Source of the DNA: Lutimaribacter salitolerans
GTDB lineage: Bacteria > Pseudomonadota > Alphaproteobacteria > Rhodobacterales > Rhodobacteraceae
Direction of reading: 5' to 3'
DNA: 64,000 bases
NCBI RefSeq assembly: GCF_042677865.1
Contig: NZ_JBHUDD010000001.1
Coordinates: 1-64,000 of the forward strand
Position numbers and translations under genes: made by a program
Notes under the pieces: generated by a model
Told to the model about the DNA's origin: nothing
What the model saw: only the letters and a program-made list of their open reading frames with translations
Database searches by the model: none
Shown here: positions 25,088 through 33,719 of the stretch, one piece after another
Numbering within the stretch: position 1 is the first letter of the stretch
Layout: each line of letters opens with the position of its first letter

Positions 25088-26044
25088 ATGGGGCTTGCAC
25101 TGAAACTGGTGGTCCAGCGCCTTGCGCTGGGCCTCCTGCTGCTTTTCATGGTGTCCGTGCTGATCTTTGCCGGAACCATGATCCTGCCGGGTGATGTGGC
25201 GCAATCCATCCTTGGCCAATCCGCCACGCCCGAGGCACTGGCGAACCTGCGGGCCGAACTGGGCGTGAATGACCCCCCGGTTGCGCGCTATTTCAGTTGG
25301 CTGTTCGGCGCCTTGCAGGGTGATCTGGGCACAGCGCTGACCAATGGCGCGGACATCGCGCAAAGCCTTGGGCGACGGTTGAGCAATACGCTGTTTCTGG
25401 CCTTCTGGGCGGCAATCATCTCGGTGCCGCTGGCGATTTTTCTCGGGCTGCTGGCGGTGCGCTACAAGGACCGCTGGCCGGACAAGCTGATATCCGGGGT
25501 GACGCTGGCCTCGATCTCGATCCCGGAATTCCTGATCGGCTATCTGCTGATGTATCTGGTCGGCGTGCAACTGGGCTGGGCCCCGTCGGTGGCGATGATC
25601 AATGACAGCATGTCGCTGGGGCAAAAGCTGAACGCGATCGCATTGCCGGTGGCGGTGCTGACGCTGGTGGTTCTGGCGCATATGATGCGGATGACCCGCG
25701 CCGCGATCCTGAACGTGATGCAATCGGCCTATATCGAAACCGCCGAGTTGAAGGGGCTGAGCATGTTCACCATCATCTGGCGGCATGCGTTCCCGAACTC
25801 CATCGCGCCCATCGTCAACGTGGTGATGCTGAACCTGGCCTACCTGGTCGTGGGTGTCGTGGTGGTCGAGGTGGTGTTCACCTATCCCGGAATGGGGCAG
25901 TACCTGGTCGATCACGTCAGCAAGCGTGACGTGCCGGTGGTGCAGGCCTGCGGGCTGATCTTTGCCGCCGTCTATATCGGGCTGAACATGGTGGCCGACA
26001 TCGTGTCGATCCTGTCGAACCCGCGGCTGAGGCATCCGAAATGA
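25088..26044 (+). CDS. Dipeptide-type ABC permease, DppB family
   Basis: A 318-residue inner-membrane permease with about six hydrophobic segments. The first is LALGLLLLFMVSVLIFAGTM. It shows the DppB-like ARYFSWLFGALQGDLGTALT loop and the EAA-type segment ETAELKGLSMFTIIWRHAFP. It starts one base after the stop of the binding-protein gene and overlaps the second permease by four bases. Confidence 0.92.
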   Translation: MGLALKLVVQRLALGLLLLFMVSVLIFAGTMILPGDVAQSILGQSATPEALANLRAELGVNDPPVARYFSWLFGALQGDLGTALTNGADIAQSLGRRLSNTLFLAFWAAIISVPLAIFLGLLAVRYKDRWPDKLISGVTLASISIPEFLIGYLLMYLVGVQLGWAPSVAMINDSMSLGQKLNAIALPVAVLTLVVLAHMMRMTRAAILNVMQSAYIETAELKGLSMFTIIWRHAFPNSIAPIVNVVMLNLAYLVVGVVVVEVVFTYPGMGQYLVDHVSKRDVPVVQACGLIFAAVYIGLNMVADIVSILSNPRLRHPK

Positions 26045-26859
26045 TCCGCAACATCCCCATCGCGGCGGCCATCGGGCTGTTCTTTACCGCCTTGTATTTC
26101 CTGATGGCGATCTTTGCGCCGCTGATCGCGCCCTATGGCATGGCCGAGGTCGTGGGCGGCGTGTGGGAGCCACCAAGCCGCGAGCATCTGATCGGCACCG
26201 ACAACATCGGGCGCGATCTGCTGACGCGGATGATCTATGGCGGGCAGACCACGATCTTCATCGCCACGGCCGCCACGATCCTGTCATTCACCACCGGATC
26301 GGTCTTTGGCCTGCTGGCGGCGGTCATCGGTGGCTGGGTCGATCAGGCGATGAGCCGTTTCGTCGATCTGTTGATGTCGATCCCGTCGCTGATCTTTGCG
26401 CTGGTGGTGCTGTCGGTGATGCCGGTCACGATCCCGGTGCTGATCGTGGTCATGGGCCTGCTGGATTCCACGCGCGTCTACCGTCTGGCCCGCGCGGTGG
26501 CGGTGGATATCAACGTGATGGATTTCGTCGAGGCCGCAAAGCTGCGTGGCGAGGGGCGGGTCTGGATTATCTTTCGCGAGATCCTGCCCAACGCTCTGTC
26601 GCCGCTGGTGGCGGAAATGGGGCTGCGGTTCATCTTTGCGGTGCTGTTTGTGTCGACCCTGTCCTTCCTCGGGCTGGGGGTGCAGCCACCCGCCGCCGAC
26701 TGGGGTGGGATCGTCAAGGAAAACAAGGATGGCATCGTCTATGGTATCGGGGCGGCCCTGTGGCCGGCGGTGGCGATCGCCACGCTGGCGATCAGCGTCA
26801 ACCTTGTGGCCGACTGGGTTCTGACCCGCACGACAAGCCTGAAAGGGGGCCGGGGATGA
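26041..26859 (+). CDS. Dipeptide-type ABC permease, DppC family
   Basis: A 272-residue permease. After one N-terminal membrane segment comes the DppC signature HLIGTDNIGRDLLTRMIYGG, then the EAA loop EAAKLRGEGRVWIIFREILP and the GLGVQPPAADWGGIV segment near the C-terminus. It overlaps dppB-type and ATPase genes by ATGA junctions on both sides. With the preceding protein it forms the membrane channel. Confidence 0.92.
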   Translation: MIRNIPIAAAIGLFFTALYFLMAIFAPLIAPYGMAEVVGGVWEPPSREHLIGTDNIGRDLLTRMIYGGQTTIFIATAATILSFTTGSVFGLLAAVIGGWVDQAMSRFVDLLMSIPSLIFALVVLSVMPVTIPVLIVVMGLLDSTRVYRLARAVAVDINVMDFVEAAKLRGEGRVWIIFREILPNALSPLVAEMGLRFIFAVLFVSTLSFLGLGVQPPAADWGGIVKENKDGIVYGIGAALWPAVAIATLAISVNLVADWVLTRTTSLKGGRG

Positions 26860-28493
26860 GCGAACCGATGCTGAAGGTCCGTGACCTGAAAATCGGGGCC
26901 ACGGTCCATCCCCCGGGCGAGCGTCCGCGCGATATCGAAATCGTGCATGGTATCAGCTTTGATCTTGAGCCCGGCAAGGTGCTGGGCCTGATCGGGGAAT
27001 CCGGGGCCGGTAAATCGACCATCGGTCTGGCCGCCATGGGCTATGGCCGTGGCGGGGTCGAGATCACCGGCGGCGAGGTCTGGGTGAACGGCCGCGACAT
27101 CCTGAAATCCTCGTTCTTGGATCTGCGGGCGCTGCGCGGGGGCGAGGTGACCTATGTCAGCCAGTCGGCGGCGGCCAGTTTCAACCCTGCGCGCCCGATC
27201 ATGGAGCAGGTGATCGAGGCGGCGGTGCTTCACGGCAAGTTCAGCCAGAAGCAGGCCGAGGACCGCGCGGTGGCGCTGTTTGCCAAGCTGGGCCTGCCAG
27301 AGCCGGAGACCATCGGCAAACGCTATCCGCATCAGGTGTCGGGCGGGCAGTTGCAACGTTGCATGACAGCCCTTGCGCTGTGCCCCGAACCCGATCTGGT
27401 GGTGTTCGACGAACCGACGACGGCGCTGGACGTGACCACGCAGATCGACGTTCTGATGGCGATCAAGGCGGCGATCCGCGACACCGGCGTGGCCGCGATC
27501 TATATCACCCACGACCTGGCCGTGGTGGCGCAGGTGGCCGATGACATCATGGTGCTGAAACTGGGCGACATGGTGGAATACGGCCCCACCGACCAGATCA
27601 TCAACCACCCGCAGGAAGAGTATACGCAGGCGCTGGTCTCGGTCCGGTCGATCCGGCACGACGAAAAAAAGCCCACCGACAATCCGCTGTTGAGGGCGGA
27701 AAACATCACCGCGCGGTATCGCGGCACGAAATTCGACGTGCTGAAGGATGTGAATGTCGAGATCTATCGCGGTCAGACCCTGGCCGTGGTGGGCGAAAGC
27801 GGCTCGGGCAAGTCCACGCTGGCGCGGGTGATCACCGGGCTGCTCCCGCCGCGTGACGGGCAGTTGGTGTTCGAGGATCGCGCCCTGACGCCCGATCTGC
27901 CGTCGCGGCCGCGCGATGACCTGCGCGAGATCCAGATGATCTATCAGATGGCCGACGTGGCGATGAACCCGCGCCAGACCGTGGGCACCATCATCGGCCG
28001 ACCGCTGGAGTTCTATTTCGGGCTCAGAGGCGCAGAGAAGCGGCGGCGCATCCAGGAGTTGCTGGACGAGATCGAGATGGGAGAGGGGTTCATCGACCGC
28101 TATCCCGCCGAACTGTCGGGCGGGCAGAAACAGCGCGTCTGCATTGCCCGCGCGCTGGCGGCCAAGCCCAAGCTGATCATCTGCGACGAGGTCACCAGCG
28201 CGCTGGACCCGCTGGTGGCGGATGGCATCCTGAAGCTGCTGCTGAACCTGCAGAAGATCGAGGATGTGGCCTACCTGTTCATCACACATGATCTGGCCAC
28301 GGTGCGCGCCATCGCGGACAGCATCGCGGTGATGTATCAGGGGCAGGTGGTGCGCTATGGCACGAAATCCGAGGTGCTGAGCCCGCCCTTTGACGATTAC
28401 ACCGACCTTTTGCTGGGGTCGGTGCCCGAAATGCGCCTGGGCTGGCTGGAAGACGTGATCGAGAACCGCAAGATGGCCAGCGCCGGGAACTGA
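26856..28493 (+). CDS. Fused double ATP-binding protein of a dipeptide-type ABC importer (DppD-DppF)
   Basis: A 545-residue protein with two complete ABC domains, combining DppD and DppF in one chain. The first has GESGAGKST, signature VSGGQLQRCMTALAL and VVFDEPTTALDVTTQ. The second has GESGSGKST, LSGGQKQRVCIARAL and IICDEVTSALDPLVA. I set the start at the ATG at 26856, which overlaps the permease stop; the longer open frame upstream runs through the permease gene. The first Walker B is canonical. The second has Val instead of Pro in DEV, as is common in DppF. Confidence 0.92.
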   Translation: MSEPMLKVRDLKIGATVHPPGERPRDIEIVHGISFDLEPGKVLGLIGESGAGKSTIGLAAMGYGRGGVEITGGEVWVNGRDILKSSFLDLRALRGGEVTYVSQSAAASFNPARPIMEQVIEAAVLHGKFSQKQAEDRAVALFAKLGLPEPETIGKRYPHQVSGGQLQRCMTALALCPEPDLVVFDEPTTALDVTTQIDVLMAIKAAIRDTGVAAIYITHDLAVVAQVADDIMVLKLGDMVEYGPTDQIINHPQEEYTQALVSVRSIRHDEKKPTDNPLLRAENITARYRGTKFDVLKDVNVEIYRGQTLAVVGESGSGKSTLARVITGLLPPRDGQLVFEDRALTPDLPSRPRDDLREIQMIYQMADVAMNPRQTVGTIIGRPLEFYFGLRGAEKRRRIQELLDEIEMGEGFIDRYPAELSGGQKQRVCIARALAAKPKLIICDEVTSALDPLVADGILKLLLNLQKIEDVAYLFITHDLATVRAIADSIAVMYQGQVVRYGTKSEVLSPPFDDYTDLLLGSVPEMRLGWLEDVIENRKMASAGN

Positions 28494-28515
28494 GATCAGG
28501 GGTTTGGGATCGCGT

Positions 28516-28516
28516 N
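28516..28516. other. Single N (scaffold join)
   Basis: An ambiguous base between the ABC operon and the phosphodiesterase gene. Unlike the other two N positions, no flanking duplication is visible. Adjacency of 28493 and 28549 therefore depends on the assembly. Confidence 0.8.
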
Positions 28517-28548
28517 CCGGGCAGACATGCCCGATCGAAGGGGGCAAG

Positions 28549-29385
28549 ATGGACCGCAAGCTGCTGCTGATCGTTCTGGACGGCGTGCCGCTGCGCAACT
28601 GGACGCGGCTGTTTGGCAACCTGGAAGGCTGGGTGCAATCCGGCGAGGCGCAACGCTGGACCATGCGGTCGGTGCTGCCGTCAATCTCGGCCTCGTGCTA
28701 TGCGTCGATCCACACCGGGGTGACGCCGCAGGTGCATGGCTGCACCGGCAACGGCAACGTGTTCCGGCTGAGCCAGCCGGACATCTTCAGCCAGGTGCGG
28801 CGCGCGGGCGGGGTGACCGGGGCGGTGGCGCATTCCTTCTGGTCGTCGTTCTTCAACCGCCACCCGTTCGATCTGGTGCGCGATATCGAATATGACGAGC
28901 CGGACAGCGACACCATCAATCACGGCCGGTTCCACACCATGACCGGCTATGGGCTGATCAACCAGATGACGCCCTCGGACGTGGATCTGTTTGCCACCCT
29001 GACCAGCCTGTGTGCGCGGCACGGGCTGGACTACGGCCTGCTGCACACCTGTACGCTGGACAGCATGGGCCACCGGTTCTTTCACGAGAGCCAGGAGATG
29101 GATCACGCCTGCGTGGTGATGGACGAGATGCTGGCACCCTTCGTGCCGAAATGGCGCGCGCTGGGATACGAGGTGATCGTGACCGCCGATCACGGTCAGG
29201 ACGCGCGCGGCCATCATGGCGGGCATGATCCGCTGCAACAGGAGTTCGCGCTGTATTACTTTGGCGACGCGCAGGGGCCTGCCCCAGATACGGTTCTGGA
29301 TCAGTTGCAACTGGCGCCCACGATCCTGACGCGGCTGGGCGCGCCGCTGCCAGAGACGATGCAGGCGCGTCCGTTTCTGGAGTAG
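28549..29385 (+). CDS. Alkaline phosphatase-superfamily protein (type I phosphodiesterase/nucleotide pyrophosphatase-like)
   Basis: A 278-residue protein with the metal-binding layout of the superfamily: LLIVLDGVPLRNW at the N-terminus, a Ser-rich nucleophile region SVLPSISASCYASIHTGVTP where a Ser/Thr usually forms the phospho-intermediate, and TADHGQDARGHHGGHDP with zinc ligands. It is shorter than typical nucleotide pyrophosphatases (about 400 residues) and has no signal peptide. The ATG at 28549 follows GGGGGCAAG. Its place after the peptide ABC genes suggests it may process an imported phosphate or sulfate ester, but the join at 28516 makes linkage tentative. Confidence 0.8.
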   Translation: MDRKLLLIVLDGVPLRNWTRLFGNLEGWVQSGEAQRWTMRSVLPSISASCYASIHTGVTPQVHGCTGNGNVFRLSQPDIFSQVRRAGGVTGAVAHSFWSSFFNRHPFDLVRDIEYDEPDSDTINHGRFHTMTGYGLINQMTPSDVDLFATLTSLCARHGLDYGLLHTCTLDSMGHRFFHESQEMDHACVVMDEMLAPFVPKWRALGYEVIVTADHGQDARGHHGGHDPLQQEFALYYFGDAQGPAPDTVLDQLQLAPTILTRLGAPLPETMQARPFLE

Positions 29386-29501
29386 GCGCTTTTTCAATGC
29401 GTGTTCGCGGACTCTTCGCGGACTCGAGGGGTGCGCATTTGCGAGTCTTTGCCGCAACACGTCGGGACCACGACCGTTTTTCGTGTATTGCCAATTAAAA
29501 A

Positions 29502-29517
29502 CACACTTTCGAATGTG
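29502..29517. promoter_or_regulatory. AT-rich leader with TTCGAA-centred dyad upstream of the adhesin
   Basis: The 212-base gap before the adhesin drops markedly in GC. It contains CACACTTTCGAATGTG, an imperfect dyad around TTCGAA, and further down a TATATAAC (29546-29553) that could be a -10 element. Two direct TCGCGGACTC copies lie near 29404-29425. Regulation of the adhesin from here is likely, but the regulator is unknown. Confidence 0.4.
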
Positions 29518-29597
29518 GCAAAACTGCGTTAGGAAAAAGGCATCTATATAACAGGTGCCGAGGCAAATCGTGCACCAGAGGTAAGAGTGGTGTGATT

Positions 29598-32500
29598 ATG
29601 CAGGCGATTGATTTCGTTGTCCGTACAGGTATGGGCGCAGCGCAGCGCGGTCAGATTTCGGCAAGCGAGGCGGTAACACGGGTTTCCCTGACAGGCGGTT
29701 CCGAATTTTCATTGAACGTCCGGCAAGTCGATCTGCAAGGCTTCACCCGGATCGGCAACAGTCTTGAAATCGTGCTGGTCGACGGGCGGGTCGTGCTGCT
29801 GGAGAACTATTTTTCCGGCTCGGAGACGGCTTCGCGCCTGTTCATCAGTGCAGACGGGTATCTGAACGAGGTGGCGTTGGTCGAAGGATCGAGCGGAGAG
29901 CTGTACGCGCAATACGGCCCGACCGCGCAATGGGGCAAATGGAGCCCGGCGGACGATCTGATCTTTCTGAACGAAAGCAATGTCGTCAACGATCAAAGCT
30001 ATGGGGATGACAACGAGGTCAGCATGCTGGGCGCGGCGCTGCTGGGCGGCGGCGGGCTTGGCGGAGTTCTGGGCGCTGCCGGTGCGGCCATAGGCGGGGC
30101 TGCTTTGCTTGGTGGCGGCAGCGGCGACATTGGCGGCAACGGCCCCATCGTGCCGACCGTCAACGAGGAAGGTCCGTTGGTGATCGGTGGCGACGACGTT
30201 GCAGAGGCCGGCCCGTCCGTCGGGATTTCGGGAACCGGGGCGCCGGGGTCCGAGGTTGTGGTGACGGTGGGCGATCAGACGGCGACCACCACGATCGACG
30301 ATGACGGTACATGGGCGGTCGAACTGGAGGGCGAAGGATTGCCCGCCGACGGCGACCACGACACCATCGTGGTGGTGACCGACCCCGACGGCACGCTGAC
30401 CGAGATCGAAGGCCCGCAGGTGATCATCGACCTGACCCCGCCGGAGCTGACGTTCACTGATGGTCCGGTCTCGATCGGGGATATCACCAATGCCGAGGAT
30501 CACGCCGACGGTGTCGAGATCGCCGGAACGGGCGAGGCAGGTGCCGCGGTCGTGGTCGAGGTGAATGGCGCAAGCTATGAAACAACCGTGGCCGAGGATG
30601 GCACATGGGGTGTCGTGGTCGACACAACGGTTCTGGAACCCGGCGAATACGAGGCCGGGATCACCGTGACCACCACCGACAGCCATGGCAACAGCGCGGT
30701 TTTCGTGGATACGGTGGTGATCGACACTGTTCCAAATGCCATCACCATCGACACCGAGACCTTTGAAGGTGACGGCGTGATGAACCTCGTAGAACGCGAG
30801 GACGGCATCACCGTCACCGGCACATCCGTCCCGGGGGAGACCGTTTCCGTGACTCTGGGCGGGGCCACGTTGCTGGCCACGGTCGATGCCAATGGCCTGT
30901 GGGAGACGACCTTTCCCACCGAAACGCTGGCACGTGGCGAGTATGAGGCCGAGGTCAGCGTCAGTTCGACCGATGCGGCGGGGAACGTGAATACCGTCAC
31001 GGCGATGGTGCGGGTTGATACCGAAACCAGTGTGACGATCAGCGACACGCCGGTGACGGGTGACGACCTTGTCGACGGGGCCGAGGCCGCGCAGGCCATC
31101 ACTCTGACCGGCACCGCCGAGGCGGGTGCGAGCGTGATCGTGGCGGTCGAGGGGACGGAGTACACTGCCGATGTGGCCGCCGATGGCGCGTGGTCGCTGA
31201 CCCTGCCAGCCGGCGCGCTGCCCGGTGGCGAATACACCGCCACGGCCACAGTGACCGCGACGGATGCGGCGGGCAACGTGGCCACTGCGTCACGCAGCTT
31301 TGACGTGGACACCGAAACCTTCGTGACCATCGACACTGGCCTTGCGGGCGGCGACGATCTGGTGAATGCCGCCGAACTCGCGGCGGGTGTGACCCTGACC
31401 GGCACCGCCGAGCCGGGGTCAAGCGTGACGGTCAGCGTCGATGGCGTGGCGCTGCCTGCCACGGTGAACGCGGCGGGCAACTGGTCGGTGCAGGTCTCGT
31501 CCGCGGACCTTGCCCCGGGCGAACGCACGGCCACGCTGTCGGTCACGGCGACCGACCCGGCGGGCAACTCTGCCACCACGACGGGCACGCTGGACATCGA
31601 CACGCAGACCTTCGTCGAGATCTCGGACGCGCCGATCACCGATGACGACGTGGTGAACGCGGCCGAACGCGCCGCCAGCGGCGTCACCCTGACCGGCACG
31701 ACCGAGGCGGGGGCGAGCGAGATCGTGACCATGGCCGGGACGGCCCGGCCTGCGCAGGTCGATGTCCATGGCAACTGGACCGTGACTTTCCTTCCCGGCG
31801 AGGTGCCGACAGGTGAAACGGTGGCGCCGGTTTCCGTTGAGGCCACGGATGCGGCCGGCAACCGTTCGACCACGACGGGCGAGGTGACCATCGACACGCT
31901 GGTGCGCGATTTCGCCCTGACAAGCACACCGGGCGGCGCGGATGGCGTCCTGAACGCGGTCGAGGCTGAGGCCGGGCTGACGGTGACGGGTACGACAGAG
32001 CCGGGTGCGCGCGTGATGGTGCAGATGGGGCAGGCCAACCTGCCCGCGCAGGTGGATACTGACGGCAGCTGGACCGTGACGATCCCGCAAAACCAGATCA
32101 CGCGCGGCGAATACACGACCACGATGACGGTCACATCCACCGACGCGGCGGGCAACGTGGACACCCTGACACAAGCGGTCGAGGTGGATACCGAGGCGGG
32201 CATCCTGACGCTGAGCCGCGCCCCGATCGAAGGCGACAATGTCATCAACCACGAAGAAAACCTTGACGGCGTGGTCATCCGCGGCACGTCCGATCCGGGT
32301 GCGGTTGTGCAGGTCAGCCTTGGGGGGGTGACCCACAGCACGGTGACCGACGCCGCAGGCAACTGGCAGCGCCTGTTCACGCGCGCCGAGATCCCCGCAG
32401 ATACGGCCGATGCGCCCATCGTTGCCACCACCACGGATGCGGCGGGCAACACCCGCACCGTGACCGGCAGCGTCGGCGTGGACACCGTGGTTGAGAACTT

Positions 32501-33641
32501 CGGCTTTGCACCTGAAACGATCGGCGGCGACGGCGTCATCAACGGGGCGGAGCAACAGGGCGTGGTCGAGGTGACGGGCACGGTTGAACCCGGCTCGACC
32601 GTCAATGTCATGATCGGCGGGGTGACCCGCACGGCACAGGTGCAGGCGGATGGCACATGGAGCGCCGGTTTCCTGCACGGCAGCCTGCCGACGGGCGAAG
32701 AAACCCTGCCCGTACTCGTGACTGCGATCGACCGGCACGGCAATCGCGCCGAACTGCGCGACACCGTGGAACTGGACACGCTGGTCAACCGGCTGACCAG
32801 CACGGGCGATCCGACCGGCGGCGACGGTGTGGTCAATCTGGCCGAGGCGCAGGCCGGGCTGAGCCTGAATGGCCAGGTCGAAGCCGGCTCGACCGTTCTG
32901 GTGACGGTGGCGGGCATGGCCTATCAGGCAGATGTCACGCCATCTGGCGACTGGTCGATCGATCTGCCGGGCAATGCCATTCCTGCGGGGCTGACCAGCA
33001 TCGATGTCAGCATCGATGCCACCGATCCGGCGGGCAACACGTCGAATCTGACACAGGCGCTGGCGCTGGATCTCGAAGCGCCTGAAACGCCGGTGATCGT
33101 GGATTACACCCGCAACCTGAACGGCTTTGCGGCCATCTCGGTTGATCTGACGTCGGATGATATCAGCGTCTATGAGGTCAATCAGGGCACACCGGGTGGT
33201 CAGGTCGGAGGCGACGGCGTGCCCGTGGATGTCTTCGGGATCGAGGCGTTCCGCTTTACCCCCGAAATCCCCGACGGCTCGCATCTGATCGTGCACAGCG
33301 TGGATGCGGCAGGCAACAGCTCGGGCACCTATCTGGTGCTGGACGAATTGACCAACGCGCGCGTCGATCTGTCGAACACCGGGCTGGGCGCGTTCAACAT
33401 CGAAGCGGTCGACCTGCAATTCGCCGAGGACAGCCACCTGACCATCACCGAGGCGCAGATCACCGCGCTGTCGTCGAACACCGACACGCTGGTCGTTGCG
33501 GGCGGTGCGGATGACACGGTGACGATCACGGGGGCCAGCAACACCGGTGAAACCCGCGTGATCGAGGGCCAGACCTATCAGGTCTACAGCCTGGGTGATG
33601 CCACCGTGGTGGTGGACGAGGACATCAACACCGTCATCTGA
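29598..33641 (+). CDS. Large secreted Ig-like-repeat adhesin (BapA/LapA-like, type I secreted)
   Basis: A 1347-residue surface protein. Residues 1-130 form a BapA-prefix-like domain (MQAIDFVVRTGMGAAQRGQI; LVDGRVVLLENYF), followed by a glycine/alanine-rich linker (LLGGGGLGGVLGAAGAA). One divergent and nine regular Ig-like repeats of about 97 residues follow, each with TGT-EPG, GNW and TDAAGN motifs. The C-terminal 190 residues carry a non-repeat domain ending in VYSLGDATVVVDEDINTVI, the uncleaved type I secretion signal region. No Sec signal and no obvious RTX nonapeptides are present. The three secretion genes follow directly. A GTG six bases upstream (29592) is an alternative start with better Shine-Dalgarno spacing. 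Confidence 0.88.
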   Translation: MQAIDFVVRTGMGAAQRGQISASEAVTRVSLTGGSEFSLNVRQVDLQGFTRIGNSLEIVLVDGRVVLLENYFSGSETASRLFISADGYLNEVALVEGSSGELYAQYGPTAQWGKWSPADDLIFLNESNVVNDQSYGDDNEVSMLGAALLGGGGLGGVLGAAGAAIGGAALLGGGSGDIGGNGPIVPTVNEEGPLVIGGDDVAEAGPSVGISGTGAPGSEVVVTVGDQTATTTIDDDGTWAVELEGEGLPADGDHDTIVVVTDPDGTLTEIEGPQVIIDLTPPELTFTDGPVSIGDITNAEDHADGVEIAGTGEAGAAVVVEVNGASYETTVAEDGTWGVVVDTTVLEPGEYEAGITVTTTDSHGNSAVFVDTVVIDTVPNAITIDTETFEGDGVMNLVEREDGITVTGTSVPGETVSVTLGGATLLATVDANGLWETTFPTETLARGEYEAEVSVSSTDAAGNVNTVTAMVRVDTETSVTISDTPVTGDDLVDGAEAAQAITLTGTAEAGASVIVAVEGTEYTADVAADGAWSLTLPAGALPGGEYTATATVTATDAAGNVATASRSFDVDTETFVTIDTGLAGGDDLVNAAELAAGVTLTGTAEPGSSVTVSVDGVALPATVNAAGNWSVQVSSADLAPGERTATLSVTATDPAGNSATTTGTLDIDTQTFVEISDAPITDDDVVNAAERAASGVTLTGTTEAGASEIVTMAGTARPAQVDVHGNWTVTFLPGEVPTGETVAPVSVEATDAAGNRSTTTGEVTIDTLVRDFALTSTPGGADGVLNAVEAEAGLTVTGTTEPGARVMVQMGQANLPAQVDTDGSWTVTIPQNQITRGEYTTTMTVTSTDAAGNVDTLTQAVEVDTEAGILTLSRAPIEGDNVINHEENLDGVVIRGTSDPGAVVQVSLGGVTHSTVTDAAGNWQRLFTRAEIPADTADAPIVATTTDAAGNTRTVTGSVGVDTVVENFGFAPETIGGDGVINGAEQQGVVEVTGTVEPGSTVNVMIGGVTRTAQVQADGTWSAGFLHGSLPTGEETLPVLVTAIDRHGNRAELRDTVELDTLVNRLTSTGDPTGGDGVVNLAEAQAGLSLNGQVEAGSTVLVTVAGMAYQADVTPSGDWSIDLPGNAIPAGLTSIDVSIDATDPAGNTSNLTQALALDLEAPETPVIVDYTRNLNGFAAISVDLTSDDISVYEVNQGTPGGQVGGDGVPVDVFGIEAFRFTPEIPDGSHLIVHSVDAAGNSSGTYLVLDELTNARVDLSNTGLGAFNIEAVDLQFAEDSHLTITEAQITALSSNTDTLVVAGGADDTVTITGASNTGETRVIEGQTYQVYSLGDATVVVDEDINTVI
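30438..33074 (+). repeat. Nine tandem Ig-like repeat units in the adhesin gene
   Basis: Units of about 293 bases (97-98 codons) each end in a VDT or IDT codon trio and contain GDG-VN-AE, TGT-EPG and TDAAGN landmarks. Copies are diverged at the DNA level, so they are old or kept by selection rather than a recent expansion. Such arrays extend the adhesin away from the cell. Confidence 0.85.
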
Positions 33642-33719
33642 CGCGGTCCGGGACGATGGGGCGTGCATCGGTTTGCGCGCCCCGACAACACCACAAGCCT
33701 CTGGGTACAAGAGGCGGTC

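Noticed and set aside
30438..33074. Possible CRISPR-like or satellite array
   Set aside because: The roughly 293-base periodic units are in-frame Ig-like protein repeats, diverged at DNA level, not short identical repeats with spacers.
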